DNA of 63,365 bases from a virus. The stretch is from positions 1-63,365 of IMG/VR virus record IMGVR_UViG_3300031566_000026; one strand, 5' to 3'. The translations under genes and the position numbers were made by a program. The notes beneath the pieces were generated by a model. The model worked only from the letters and a program-made list of their open reading frames with translations, ran no database searches and was not told where the DNA came from. This document shows positions 48,376 to 56,582 of this stretch, in pieces (position 1 is the stretch's first letter; each line of letters starts with the position of its first letter).

Positions 48376-48848
48376 ATCGTTCTCCTCCCATCCCGAGCCG
48401 CGAAGCGCAGCGCGAATGCGTCCAGCGTGTAGTCCCCGTCCGCCCGGGGCCGGAGCATGATGAGCCCGCGCTCGTTGCCCTCGTAGGGACCCCATCTGAG
48501 CGCAAATCTCGCTTCGGGCACCGTCTTGAACACGACGCACTCCTCCATCCGCACACGGTAGAGCCGCGCCAACTCGGGGGCGGAGACGTAGTTCATCCCG
48601 CCCCAATCGCTGAAGATGTCCGGCGTGGTTCGCGATCCAATCACTCGCACCGGCACCCACCCGGGGCATAGCCCGTAGCGGATCGTTTGCCGGAGGATGG
48701 TGGATTCCCCGGCGGTGGGAACCGTCGCGAAGTCTGTCTCCTGCCTGAAGGCTACCAATACGTTCTGAGGGGCAGGCTTCAACTTCGCCAGCACGCCCGG
48801 CACGAAGGGCAGCGCCAGTAACGCCTTGAAGAACGTGGACCGCTTCAT
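48372..48848 (-). CDS. Protein with twin-arginine-like leader (3 of 3)
   Basis: The 158-residue product begins MKRSTFFKALLALPF and has a distinct mature domain with alternating beta strands (about 30-150). The shared leader with different mature parts suggests a common targeting route. ATGA overlaps on both sides. Confidence 0.58.
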   Translation of the reverse strand: MKRSTFFKALLALPFVPGVLAKLKPAPQNVLVAFRQETDFATVPTAGESTILRQTIRYGLCPGWVPVRVIGSRTTPDIFSDWGGMNYVSAPELARLYRVRMEECVVFKTVPEARFALRWGPYEGNERGLIMLRPRADGDYTLDAFALRFAARDGRRTI

Positions 48849-49216
48849 GGCGTCTCCTCGTCATCCGGGGGCCAGCCGAAGGCCGCCTCGTTCTCATCCC
48901 AGTCTGGCTCCCGGGGCGGTAGCAGAGCCTCGATGCGATTGGCTCGGTCGAAGTGACGCGCGGCCCTGGCGATGCAGGCAAGGCACAGGCCTTCATTGCC
49001 ACCCTCCCGCGCCAGCACCACAGCGTCGTGGTAGGCTTGCCGCTCGTCCCGCACATCCTCCTCCGTGAACCCGAACTCCTGGCCGAAGAGGCAAAGCGCG
49101 GCGACCCCATGCGGGTCCAGCGTCACGCCAACAGGTTCATCACCGTCAAGGACGGGGAATCCGCCCAACGCTACCCGCGCGTCCGCCCATTCCTGGTCCG
49201 TCAACGCGGGCTTCAT
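48845..49216 (-). CDS. Acidic protein of unknown function
   Basis: The 123-residue product is acidic, with a helical middle (CLACIARAARHFDRANRI) and a Pro/Asp-rich C-terminus. It is coupled to both neighbours by ATGA overlaps. No family is recognised. Confidence 0.5.
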   Translation of the reverse strand: MKPALTDQEWADARVALGGFPVLDGDEPVGVTLDPHGVAALCLFGQEFGFTEEDVRDERQAYHDAVVLAREGGNEGLCLACIARAARHFDRANRIEALLPPREPDWDENEAAFGWPPDDEETP

Positions 49217-49422
49217 GCGTCACCCGACCTAGGCCCGAACCCCGGGAGCCCGGCCGGTGGAGTAGTCGCGTCGGGGCTCACCGCCATGAAGCCAAGCACT
49301 CGCGCCTCGTTCTGCGCCAGCTCCGGCGAAAGGCCCGCCTCGGTCAGGGCCAGGTACGCCTTCGCGTAGGCGGTGGCGTAGGCCTTCACGTTCTCCAGGA
49401 TTGCTCGAGTCACGTCGTTCAT
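49213..49422 (-). CDS. Small helical protein, unknown
   Basis: The 69-residue product is a single long helix (about 1-45) followed by a Pro-rich tail. It overlaps both neighbours. Confidence 0.5.
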   Translation of the reverse strand: MNDVTRAILENVKAYATAYAKAYLALTEAGLSPELAQNEARVLGFMAVSPDATTPPAGLPGFGPRSGDA

Positions 49423-49694
49423 GACGAACCGACCTTGGCACGGTACATCGCCATCTCGTACCCGGCCGGCGGTGCCACCTTGCCGGAACCGATGGAGCCC
49501 AGCGCCCGACGGCCGAGCATGAACTGCCGCTTCACCGCTCGCTTCTGCTTCGAGCGCGCCCGCTTCGGGACGGCCGAGCGCCGCTTCTCAACCTTCACGG
49601 GCTTCAGCGGCCACACGTCCCGCCACCGCGATGGCTTGCCTCGATGTTCGGCTGCTCGCTCTTCCTTCGTGCCCCTGCACCGTGCCTCACCCAT
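49419..49694 (-). CDS. Very basic small protein
   Basis: The 91-residue product is rich in Arg and Lys, especially about 30-60, as in nucleic-acid-binding proteins. GGAGG precedes ATG. No domain is recognised. Confidence 0.5.
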   Translation of the reverse strand: MGEARCRGTKEERAAEHRGKPSRWRDVWPLKPVKVEKRRSAVPKRARSKQKRAVKRQFMLGRRALGSIGSGKVAPPAGYEMAMYRAKVGSS

Positions 49695-49711
49695 GATCTC
49701 GCCTCCTGTGC

Positions 49712-49915
49712 CTACGAGGATGTTGCAGCATCGGAGCCTAACTGTCCAGCCTCGAGGCGGTAGTGGTGCTGTCCCGAGTCGTCGGTCATGAAACGGTAGT
49801 ACCACTCGCCGTTGAGCAACACGCGGTGGCTGTAGCCATCGGGTGCCGGGAACCCCTCCTGCGTCTCCTGACTCGTGCCGTCCAACGGGCCGCCGTGGAA
49901 GACCATCGTGCTCAC
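49712..49915 (-). CDS. Small GGPLDG-type phage protein
   Basis: The 67-residue product starts with GTG that overlaps the upstream stop (GTGA). FHGGPLDG near the N-terminus places it with the gene at 36508 in a class of small phage proteins of unknown role. ATG at 49906 is an alternative start. Confidence 0.5.
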   Translation of the reverse strand: MSTMVFHGGPLDGTSQETQEGFPAPDGYSHRVLLNGEWYYRFMTDDSGQHHYRLEAGQLGSDAATSS

Positions 49916-50166
49916 GACTTCTTCCTCCAGTCCTGCGCTTGTGGGCACGTCGCGAAGTGCGACAGCCAGGTGTCGACGATCACCATCTTGCCCTCGTCGT
50001 TCCGCACGTACCGCTTCTCAGGTGGATGGTCCAGCGGCACTCGGGCACCCTTGAACGTCACCTCCCACACGATGGCCCGCCCGCAACTGTGGCAGGCCTG
50101 AATGTCCAGTGGCCGGTTCGTGTATTGCGTTCTGAACGCACCTCCACCCGGCATGTCCTTGGTCAT
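49912..50166 (-). CDS. Small protein with CxxC pair
   Basis: The 84-residue product has CHSC near residue 25 and a later CPQ, with a WEVTFKGARVPLDHP segment. It resembles small zinc-binding phage proteins. It is coupled to both neighbours. Confidence 0.5.
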   Translation of the reverse strand: MTKDMPGGGAFRTQYTNRPLDIQACHSCGRAIVWEVTFKGARVPLDHPPEKRYVRNDEGKMVIVDTWLSHFATCPQAQDWRKKS

Positions 50167-50483
50167 GGCACCACCTCCCATATGGTTGCGTTGCTGCCGC
50201 TCCGGGTCGGCTTCTGGTGGCCGCTGTCCCGGACCAGCCCCCGGAGCACCAGCTCCCGCCGGCGGGCACTCGCTGTCTGGTGACGCAGCGTGAACATCTC
50301 CTCGATCTCGTCGTCCGTCGCACCACCGACGCGGGTCAGGAACTCGTAGATCATGCGCCGGATCGACTTCGCACCGCCGGCCGCATCCTCGGCTGCAGCC
50401 TCCGACGTCTCGGAACCTTTGACGGCTGGCAGCTTGCCAGCATACGGGTTCTGGACGAACAGGTCGGGTAGGTAGGTTCTCAC
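50163..50483 (-). CDS. Winged-helix-type DNA-binding protein
   Basis: The 106-residue product has a winged-helix pattern (about 38-100: IYEFLTRVGGATDDEIEE, then ARRRELVLRGLV). It starts with GTG after GGAGGAGAA. It is a probable transcription regulator in the accessory block. Confidence 0.65.
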   Translation of the reverse strand: MRTYLPDLFVQNPYAGKLPAVKGSETSEAAAEDAAGGAKSIRRMIYEFLTRVGGATDDEIEEMFTLRHQTASARRRELVLRGLVRDSGHQKPTRSGSNATIWEVVP

Positions 50484-50926
50484 GGCTTCTCCTCCCTGGG
50501 GGCCACACCAAGAACACGAACCTGCTCCATGATTTCGACCGCTTGCTCATCGTACCACTTCTTCCACCTCTCCCAATGAGCCGCTTCTTCGCTGGGGGCC
50601 ACACCGATACTGCGCTTCACGTCGAGCATCGTGCAGAGAAACGCTACGCCGTACTCTCCGTCGTCTCCCGGGGCCGTCGCCATGTTCGACATCCGCTGGT
50701 AGAGGTCGTTCCAGCGTTCGCGCCACACGTCTCGCGGCTCCTGCGTGCGGGAGCGGAGAGCGCGGCGGACCTTGTAGATGATGCCAGCAGCTTGGTTGTA
50801 ATCATCCGACGAGAGATTGCAGATGGCGTCCTCTAAGTCGTTCACCAGCGCCTCCACGTCCTCCCGTGGTGCGGCGGGCGGCTCGCCCGGGATCAGACTG
50901 CGGCACGTTGGACACACGTAACTCAT
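50480..50926 (-). CDS. Zinc-binding, W/L-rich protein of the shared-module group
   Basis: The 148-residue product starts with CPTC and contains a VRRALRSRTQEP segment. This recurs in varied form in genes at 51701, 56498 and 58217. A helical Trp-rich middle follows. AAGGAG precedes ATG. Unknown role. Confidence 0.5.
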   Translation of the reverse strand: MSYVCPTCRSLIPGEPPAAPREDVEALVNDLEDAICNLSSDDYNQAAGIIYKVRRALRSRTQEPRDVWRERWNDLYQRMSNMATAPGDDGEYGVAFLCTMLDVKRSIGVAPSEEAAHWERWKKWYDEQAVEIMEQVRVLGVAPREEKP

Positions 50927-51318
50927 GGTTTCTCCTTGGGCACCCCGCCCTGGCTCTCGGGGGTGGGCGCGGCACGAACGACTCGCAAGAACAGGCCACG
51001 CTCTTTCGCCTTCGCGATCATGTCACGGGTGCCCGCGCTCTTGCCGTCCCAAATCGCTATCAGGGCGTCGGCCTTGTCGGCCATCGCTGTGTTGCGGATC
51101 GGGCCGGCGGCGCGACCGTGGCGGTTCCAGTCGGCGGGGTATCGTTCTACCGGCAACCCCCTGTCTTGTGCGGCCCTCTCGCCTGCGCGGTCTATCCCGG
51201 CGGCCCCGCCAGACAGCACGACGGTCACGGGCCACGGGGTGTCAGCAAGCGTTTCCACGACAAGCCGCAGCGCTCGGAATTCCTTAATGCTCCGCGAGCC
51301 CGCGATGATCGTTCTCAC
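50923..51318 (-). CDS. SLOG-superfamily protein (DUF2493-like)
   Basis: The 131-residue product has the Rossmann-like pattern of DUF2493/SLOG proteins: IIAGSRS at the N-terminus, VLSGGAAGIDRAGE, PADW and AAGPIRNTAM, and LIAIWDG. SLOG domains bind nucleotides or nucleotide-derived signals. The GTG start overlaps the RyR gene stop as GTGA, so the two are coupled. Confidence 0.85.
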   Translation of the reverse strand: MRTIIAGSRSIKEFRALRLVVETLADTPWPVTVVLSGGAAGIDRAGERAAQDRGLPVERYPADWNRHGRAAGPIRNTAMADKADALIAIWDGKSAGTRDMIAKAKERGLFLRVVRAAPTPESQGGVPKEKP

Positions 51319-51704
51319 TTCTTCGTCTCCTCTGTGGGCGCGGCATCGTAGATCCACTGGCGAGCGATCTCGCAGAGGGCCACGAATACCGCGTCCTTGT
51401 CGCGCTCTAGCTGCCCGAGGGCCGCATAGGGAACGAGGTCGGGGTGGATGCGCTTTTCCCGATCGTATGTCTCTCCGTGAGTCCAGCCCATCGCCAGGTA
51501 GGCTTGCATCCACGAACCGTGCAATTCCTCTGGCGAAGCGGATCGCTGCGGCCCGCATTGGCGCTCGATGACGGCTACGAATTGCGCCCTGAAGTCATCC
51601 TCGCGCTCAACCCACAGCACAGGTACTATGGGTGCGCCTGCGGCTTCGGCGGCCAACCTGGCGGCATCGTACACGAATCTCGCCCTGCGTTCGCTGATGC
51701 TCAT
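51315..51704 (-). CDS. RyR-domain protein
   Basis: The 129-residue product carries a RyR domain (about 55-115: HGSWMQAYLAMGWTHG...HPDLVPYAAL...ERDKD). The domain is named after ryanodine receptors and also occurs in phages and bacterial conflict systems, where ligand binding is suspected. GGAGG precedes ATG. It is coupled to the SLOG gene. Confidence 0.85.
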   Translation of the reverse strand: MSISERRARFVYDAARLAAEAAGAPIVPVLWVEREDDFRAQFVAVIERQCGPQRSASPEELHGSWMQAYLAMGWTHGETYDREKRIHPDLVPYAALGQLERDKDAVFVALCEIARQWIYDAAPTEETKK

Positions 51705-52549
51705 TCCGGCTCCTCCTCCCTGGGGGCCACGGGTGCAGAGGACTTGGCTTCGCACTGGTCTGGTCCGCGCTCGGCGTTTCGGATGTACCTGAGAGCGGTT
51801 TCGTGGCGCGACTCGTCGGGGAACTTGGACGCCACCGCGTACAGCAACTCGTGGTACTTTGCCGCCACCGGCTCGGGCTCCACGGGACGGGAGCGGAGCG
51901 CGGCGACAATTGCACTTTCAAGCCACCCAACCCGCTCGGGGCCTTCAATGCCAACGTTTTCGGATTCACACATTGGACAGCGGTACGTTTCCTCTGTGCT
52001 GTCAACAACGTGGAACCGCTCGCATTCGCGGCAAAAGAAGGCCCCGATGTTCCCGTAGAGGGTGTGGAGGTCTACTCCGTCGGCGTGATGTCCACGTAGT
52101 ACGCCTTCCCCGCCTCGAAGAAGCCCGCCAGGGCCTTGTTGGCCACGTTGAACTTCATCTCGCCCCACGGCGTGTAAATCGAGAACGCCCGATCCTCCTT
52201 CGTCAGCGCCTCGTCGTACTGCGTGATCATCTCGATCACCGCTCCGTTCCCGCTGGCCGGATCGCCCTCCACCTTCTGCACCGTGAACTTGCACCGTGCC
52301 GTCTTGATCATTCCCCACCTCGCTCTCTGTTGCCACCAGTTCAGGGTCGGTGGCTTCACCGTTTCTCAGCGCCTCCACGTCCTGCCCGTGGGGCGAGGGG
52401 GCACGACGCTCGCGAACACGGCGCTCACCGGGGCAGTCCTCGACCAGTTCGTCGCAGCGCGAGCAGACCGTCACGGCCTGCTTGGCGCGCCCGATAGCCC
52501 ACACTTCGAGCGTCGTCGGCCCTCCACATTTCGGGCAGTTACCCATCAT
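51701..52549 (-). CDS. Long zinc-ribbon ORF with a second gene nested in another frame
   Basis: The 282-residue frame has zinc ribbons at both ends: CPKC...CSRC near the N-terminus and CREC...CPMC at about 178-200. The middle (about 80-160) is low-complexity and coincides with a conserved gene in another frame (52072-52311). The C-terminal part includes VAALRSRPVEPEPV, shared with nearby genes. It may be one protein or two genes whose second start is not visible; no ATG, GTG or TTG serves the second part. Confidence 0.45.
   Translation of the reverse strand: MMGNCPKCGGPTTLEVWAIGRAKQAVTVCSRCDELVEDCPGERRVRERRAPSPHGQDVEALRNGEATDPELVATESEVGNDQDGTVQVHGAEGGGRSGQRERSGDRDDHAVRRGADEGGSGVLDLHAVGRDEVQRGQQGPGGLLRGGEGVLRGHHADGVDLHTLYGNIGAFFCRECERFHVVDSTEETYRCPMCESENVGIEGPERVGWLESAIVAALRSRPVEPEPVAAKYHELLYAVASKFPDESRHETALRYIRNAERGPDQCEAKSSAPVAPREEEPE
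52072..52311 (-). CDS. Conserved small phage protein nested in a longer ORF
   Basis: The 79-residue product (RCKFTVQKVEGD start; YYVDITPTE end) matches a common class of small phage proteins with a beta-sandwich pattern and unknown role. GAGGTGGGG precedes ATG. It lies inside the 51701-52549 frame. Confidence 0.7.
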   Translation of the reverse strand: MIKTARCKFTVQKVEGDPASGNGAVIEMITQYDEALTKEDRAFSIYTPWGEMKFNVANKALAGFFEAGKAYYVDITPTE

Positions 52550-52573
52550 CTCGCTCCTCCTCGCTGGATGCGC

Positions 52574-53143
52574 TCACGGATGGCACGCGGGGCACTTGGG
52601 GTACGGCTCGCACTTGCCGGAGTGTCCGGCGGCGAGGCGGCAGGGCTGGCGCGCGTCACCGTTCACGGTCAGGCGATTGGGGCACCGCTCCGGCTCCTGG
52701 GCCTCGGGGGGCACGGCGAGCGCACCACACACGTCAGCCACCATCATGGCGAAGTTGGCCACGTCGGCGGCCTCATGGGCGATGTCGTCAGGCCCCAGCT
52801 TGTGAACGGCGACCCCTAACTCCGCGACCTCGCGGAACAGGCAAGCCATGAGCCTGTCCGCAGGGGCCGCTTTCCATCCCGCCATGCCCTTCTCGGCGTC
52901 GTTGGCTCGCAGCCGTTCCTCCATGAGCGTGGCGAATGCCCGCACCTCGGGTCGCCACGCCACCGGCTCCCCCACGGGCTCGGCACGACGGAGCATCTTG
53001 TATCCCTCGCTCTCCTTCACGATCAGGTCGGTGATCCGCTTCCCGCGCGTCGCGACCGTCAGGGGCGCCTCGCCGTTAAAGGTCAGCACGTCGGCGACGA
53101 TCACGGCAACAGCCTCCTTGATCCTCTCGCGCTCACTCGTCAT
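52574..53143 (-). CDS. MazG-like protein with C-terminal zinc ribbon
   Basis: The 189-residue product has a helical core with EVAELGVAV and HEAADVANFAMMVAD (about 107-135), the pattern of MazG-type all-alpha nucleotide pyrophosphohydrolases, though some acidic residues are not in the classical spacing. Cys pairs near the C-terminus may bind zinc. GGAGGGG precedes ATG. It could trim nucleotide pools or alarmone precursors. Confidence 0.6.
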   Translation of the reverse strand: MTSERERIKEAVAVIVADVLTFNGEAPLTVATRGKRITDLIVKESEGYKMLRRAEPVGEPVAWRPEVRAFATLMEERLRANDAEKGMAGWKAAPADRLMACLFREVAELGVAVHKLGPDDIAHEAADVANFAMMVADVCGALAVPPEAQEPERCPNRLTVNGDARQPCRLAAGHSGKCEPYPKCPACHP

Positions 53144-53172
53144 GGTCCCCTCCGTTGCATTGCTAAGGCTTT

Positions 53173-54396
53173 TCATGCGGCCCCCAGGTCTAGGACTTCC
53201 TGGGAACAACGACGCGCCGCGATCTCACAGTACCGTTCTTCGATCTCAATCCCGATGGCCTTCCGGCCGAGGTTCTTCGCGGCTACCAGCGTGGTGCCGC
53301 TGCCCATGAAGGGGTCGAGCACCGTTCCACCCGTGGGGGTGGCGGTGAGCCGACAGAGCCACGCCATGAGGTCGGACGGCTTCACGGTCGGGTGGCTGTT
53401 GCCCTCGCCCCGGTCGGAGCGTGAGGCTTTCGCGGTGTAGAAGAAGCGGGAGGCGCCGCCGGAGTCTGCGGGGCCGTGCCAGGCCGTCCGCACCATCTGC
53501 GTAGTGTACGAATCTTGGGCGTATGCGTTCGTGGACCCGCGCGCGGATCCTGGGTCGCGCGTGCCCCGGTTTTCCCCACAGGGGCTCTGCTCATCCAGCA
53601 GCCGCGCCGCGTCCTCGTCTAGCACGAGGTTCGCGGGCCAGCGACCAGTGGGGGTCCGTCCATCATGCCACGAGGTCGGCTTGTGCCCGCCGGCATAACC
53701 CGGCGTCCCGGTGCTCATTCCTGACCTGCTCACCTCCGCGTCGGTCATCATCCCAATCCTGCACCCGTCCACGTTGAGCCCCGCCACGCCATGCGCCAGC
53801 GCGTTCTCAGCGAACGTCCCGGCCAGCGGCTTCATGGCGAGGACGATGATTTCCCATGAGGGCTTCAGCGCCGTGCCCCAGCCATGCCAGAGGCGAGCGG
53901 CGTCGGTGGCGGGGGCGGTAATCGGAATGTCGCCGGGACGAAAACCCATTCCCTCGCCGTCAGTGCGATCATTCGCGCCAAACGTCTCGCGATCAGGAGT
54001 GCAACCGGTTATCCGCTTAACGCCAACCTGTTCCCGAACCGCCCCCGCCGCCTTGTCCAGCGACTTCGAGATGTCGAGCGACTTCGGGAACCCCGACCCG
54101 TAGAGCCACATGAGGCAGTCGCGGATCTCAAGCCCCGCGTCCTCCATCGCCACCATGAGCCGGTGATGCGTGCGCGTCCCACCGAACGCCAGGCACATAG
54201 CGCCGGGCAGGAGCGCGTCCGCGATCAGCCGCCAGAAGTGTTCACCCGGTACGCCGTGGTCCCAATCCTTGCCCATGAAGCCCAGGCCGTAGGGCGGATC
54301 GGTGATGCACGTCTCCACGGGGGCGAGCGTCGGGAGAACCTCCCGGCAGTCCCCGTGGAAAATCGTCACCGAGCCGTCCGAGTAGTAGGGCGTCAT
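53173..54396 (-). CDS. N4/N6 DNA methyltransferase
   Basis: The 407-residue product has DPPYG near residue 34 and the SAM motif [10 protein letters not shown] near residue 370 (beta-type order), with a long target-recognition middle. The ATG overlaps the upstream stop (ATGA), which supports this start over a GTG 36 nt earlier. It is the third DNA methyltransferase in the window, probably for protection against host restriction. Confidence 0.9.
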   Translation of the reverse strand: MTPYYSDGSVTIFHGDCREVLPTLAPVETCITDPPYGLGFMGKDWDHGVPGEHFWRLIADALLPGAMCLAFGGTRTHHRLMVAMEDAGLEIRDCLMWLYGSGFPKSLDISKSLDKAAGAVREQVGVKRITGCTPDRETFGANDRTDGEGMGFRPGDIPITAPATDAARLWHGWGTALKPSWEIIVLAMKPLAGTFAENALAHGVAGLNVDGCRIGMMTDAEVSRSGMSTGTPGYAGGHKPTSWHDGRTPTGRWPANLVLDEDAARLLDEQSPCGENRGTRDPGSARGSTNAYAQDSYTTQMVRTAWHGPADSGGASRFFYTAKASRSDRGEGNSHPTVKPSDLMAWLCRLTATPTGGTVLDPFMGSGTTLVAAKNLGRKAIGIEIEERYCEIAARRCSQEVLDLGAA

Positions 54397-54905
54397 GGCT
54401 TGGCACGTATCAACAATCGTGCGGGCCTCCACGAGGATACCGCTCCCTTTGTGATGTCCGTTCGGAATCGGTAGTTTCTTCCGTGCGTCGTGTCCGACCC
54501 TACGTACCGGGCGAATCCATCCACGACTTCCTCATGGCGGCGGGCCTCGCGTGATTCACAGGCAGGAGAGTCGCTGCCGATCTCCAGAGCCTTGGGGCTC
54601 GAACCACCCAAGGTTGACATCTCTCCGGTGCCTTTCGGCTGTCCGGTACCAGGGTGCGCGCTCGTACCCGCCGCCAGTTCTTCGCCATCGCCGTAGAAGT
54701 GCCCCCACCACGAATCGAAATACTCACGGTTAGGCTCGCCGCTGCCCTGAAAGATGAGCGCCGCCTGCCACGTCTCCCATGCGAGTCCCTCGATTCTCTC
54801 GGTGGGCCATTCCTCTCGGGGTGAACCATGAAGTGGGCAAACAGGGGAGACGCGAATGCACACGGCCTCATCCCACTGACACAGACAGCCATCGTCTTCG
54901 GGCAT
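54393..54905 (-). CDS. Cys-rich protein containing the 143-bp repeat
   Basis: The 170-residue product has [10 protein letters not shown] near the N-terminus and a segment ([18 protein letters not shown]) encoded by a 143-bp DNA repeat also present at 56262-56404. Its start overlaps the upstream stop as TGATG. Unknown role. Confidence 0.5.
   Translation of the reverse strand: MPEDDGCLCQWDEAVCIRVSPVCPLHGSPREEWPTERIEGLAWETWQAALIFQGSGEPNREYFDSWWGHFYGDGEELAAGTSAHPGTGQPKGTGEMSTLGGSSPKALEIGSDSPACESREARRHEEVVDGFARYVGSDTTHGRNYRFRTDITKGAVSSWRPARLLIRAKP
54533..54675. repeat. 143-bp dispersed repeat, copy 1
   Basis: This matches 56262-56404 without gaps, with about 13 differences by hand count. Both copies encode the same peptide segment in the same frame of two otherwise different genes. 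The high DNA identity suggests recent duplication or gene conversion. Confidence 0.85.
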
Positions 54906-55423
54906 CACAGCTTTCTCTCCTTGAGTGCAGCGGCGAGGAAAGGCTTGGCCCTCTGCGACCAATCTGCCCAGTCGTCAATCATCGCATTCAGCCTGGCGTT
55001 CTCTTGCGTCAGGCGTCTGATCTCCTTCATGGCCGCACCGTTCGCCTCGAAAACTTCCCCTTCCTGTTCTCCCACAACACCTCCTTGGCTCTCAAGGGGG
55101 AGCCAAGTACGACCAGTTAATGCGTCGTCATGCAACCCTTCGTGTCCCCTCGGCAGACAGCAACGGGTCGCACCGTCAGGACCTACCGCGCCACACTGGA
55201 CGTATGCAGGTGCTTCCTTGCTCTTGGTCCTAGCACGTTTGCCCTCGAACGGGCGGTAGATCGTGTTGTTGTCGGGCTCGCGGAGAAGTTCACGGACGGC
55301 ATCAATCCTATCCGCGAACTGGCGGCACCCGACTGCGGTAAGGCCGTCGGCGTTCTCTGCTCCGTAGTATATCTCGTGGGCGATGTCCCTGAGTGCTAAC
55401 CGAGCATCATCATTTGCGCTCAT
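54905..55423 (-). CDS. Helical protein of the shared-module group
   Basis: The 172-residue product ends in a helical segment (DDWADWSQRAKPFLAAAL) that is related to the end of the gene at 56055 (DDWNEWAARARPVLASLL). Two Cys occur mid-chain (RCCLPRGHEG). GGGGAGG precedes ATG. Confidence 0.5.
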   Translation of the reverse strand: MSANDDARLALRDIAHEIYYGAENADGLTAVGCRQFADRIDAVRELLREPDNNTIYRPFEGKRARTKSKEAPAYVQCGAVGPDGATRCCLPRGHEGLHDDALTGRTWLPLESQGGVVGEQEGEVFEANGAAMKEIRRLTQENARLNAMIDDWADWSQRAKPFLAAALKERKL

Positions 55424-55536
55424 TAGGTACCTCCCCTTGACCGGCGGGCATGGTCTGTTCCATTGACGTATCCCCAAAAGCAGCCGAGTGCGAAAACCAC
55501 AACGCACACAAGAAAGAACCGCTGTTCAATGCTCAT
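55423..55536 (-). CDS. 37-residue membrane peptide
   Basis: A short gene has GAGGGAAG before ATG, ending as TAATG at the next gene. One transmembrane helix (about residues 6-24, with two Cys) is followed by a basic tail. Unknown role. Confidence 0.55.
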   Translation of the reverse strand: MSIEQRFFLVCVVVFALGCFWGYVNGTDHARRSRGGT

Positions 55537-55798
55537 CTTCCCTCGTCGGCGTAAGGTTGGCGGCGCGGATCGCATGGCGACGCCGAGCGGCGAACTCCTC
55601 CTCCTCTGTGACACGCGCCACGAAAAACAACTGCGTCTCCCCGTCCGGGTACTCGCCGTGCTTGGACCTGTACCACCTTGCCCACTCCTTTCGGCGTTGA
55701 GACACTGCCTCGTGAACCCCAGGCGACTCGTATTCGACTTGGCAGCCGCCCGTGCCGCATAAGAAGTGGGGCACCGACCCCGGGGGTGGCTCGTTCAT
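55526..55798 (-). CDS. Small protein, unknown
   Basis: The 90-residue product has two Cys near the N-terminus and an acidic run (EEEE) near residue 72. It overlaps the membrane peptide by 11 nt and the upstream gene by ATGA. No family is recognised. Confidence 0.5.
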   Translation of the reverse strand: MNEPPPGSVPHFLCGTGGCQVEYESPGVHEAVSQRRKEWARWYRSKHGEYPDGETQLFFVARVTEEEEFAARRRHAIRAANLTPTREDEH

Positions 55799-56058
55799 GG
55801 ATTCTCTTCCTCGCTAGAGGTTGCACACAGATCAGCGATACCTTTCTGCATACAGCGCAAGGCTACGGATTCCGCCTTTGCGACTGCCACCTCAAACGTG
55901 TTGAATCGCTGCTTGAGCCGTTTGTCGCCAACACAGGCGACATAGGGGGGATCGTCCGATCCCTTCGGGCGGGTATTGTCCCAACTCACAGATAGGCGGG
56001 TTCCACCGTCCAGGGTGCGCCTCCACGTCGCGTACCTGCCCTCGATCCATTCGCTCAT
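55795..56058 (-). CDS. Small protein, unknown
   Basis: The 87-residue product has a beta-rich N-terminal half (YATWRRTLDGGTRLSVSW) and a helical C-terminal half. ATGA overlaps both neighbours. No family is recognised. Confidence 0.5.
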   Translation of the reverse strand: MSEWIEGRYATWRRTLDGGTRLSVSWDNTRPKGSDDPPYVACVGDKRLKQRFNTFEVAVAKAESVALRCMQKGIADLCATSSEEENP

Positions 56059-56582
56059 GGCTTTTTTTCCAGGAGGGAAGCCAAAACCGGCCTGGCTCGT
56101 GCCGCCCACTCGTTCCAGTCGTCTACCAATTCCCTGAGTTCTGCGGCCTTGTGTAGCATGGCAACCACCTTGTCCGTGGCAAAGACGCGGCAACCGTTAG
56201 CTGTTTCTTCTAGCCGCACGCAAGACACCTTGTCGGCCATCTCCCGGTACTCCGCTGCGGAATGGCGGCGGGCCTCCCGTGATCCACAGGTAGGAGACTT
56301 GCTGCCGATCTCCAGAGCTTCGGGGCTCGGACCACCCAAAGTTGACATCTCTCCGGTGCCTTTCGGCTGTCCGGTGCCAGGGTGCGCGGTTGCACCCGCC
56401 GCCATCTTCTCGCTCATCTCTTCCCTCCTTCGGGCTTCAAAGACGGCCGTGATCGGCCCCATGCCGCAGTAAGGACAAGCCCCATCCTCCGGTGCCGCTA
56501 TGCGCTCGAACTCGCACTTACATTGCTCGCAGGTGAAGTGCTTCCTTCGGGCTCCACGGGAGGCACGGGCTGATAGCCACAA
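56055..56582 (-). CDS. Zinc-ribbon protein containing the 143-bp repeat
   Basis: The 175-residue product has CEQC and CPYC near the N-terminus (zinc ribbon), then the repeat-encoded [18 protein letters not shown] segment, then a helical end. The start is uncertain: TTG at 56582 keeps the ribbon; ATG at 56417 has GGAGGGAAGAG before it but loses the ribbon. It overlaps the upstream gene by about 85 nt in the longer form. Confidence 0.5.
   Translation of the reverse strand: MWLSARASRGARRKHFTCEQCKCEFERIAAPEDGACPYCGMGPITAVFEARRREEMSEKMAAGATAHPGTGQPKGTGEMSTLGGPSPEALEIGSKSPTCGSREARRHSAAEYREMADKVSCVRLEETANGCRVFATDKVVAMLHKAAELRELVDDWNEWAARARPVLASLLEKKP
56262..56404. repeat. 143-bp dispersed repeat, copy 2
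   Basis: Partner of 54533-54675. It lies in a different gene but in the same reading frame relative to the repeat. Confidence 0.85.

Noticed and set aside
54500-54892. Second minus-strand frame through the 143-bp repeat, also present in the other copy
   Set aside because: It shares sequence between copies only because the DNA is repeated; it is Arg/Pro/Ala-rich and overlaps better supported genes.
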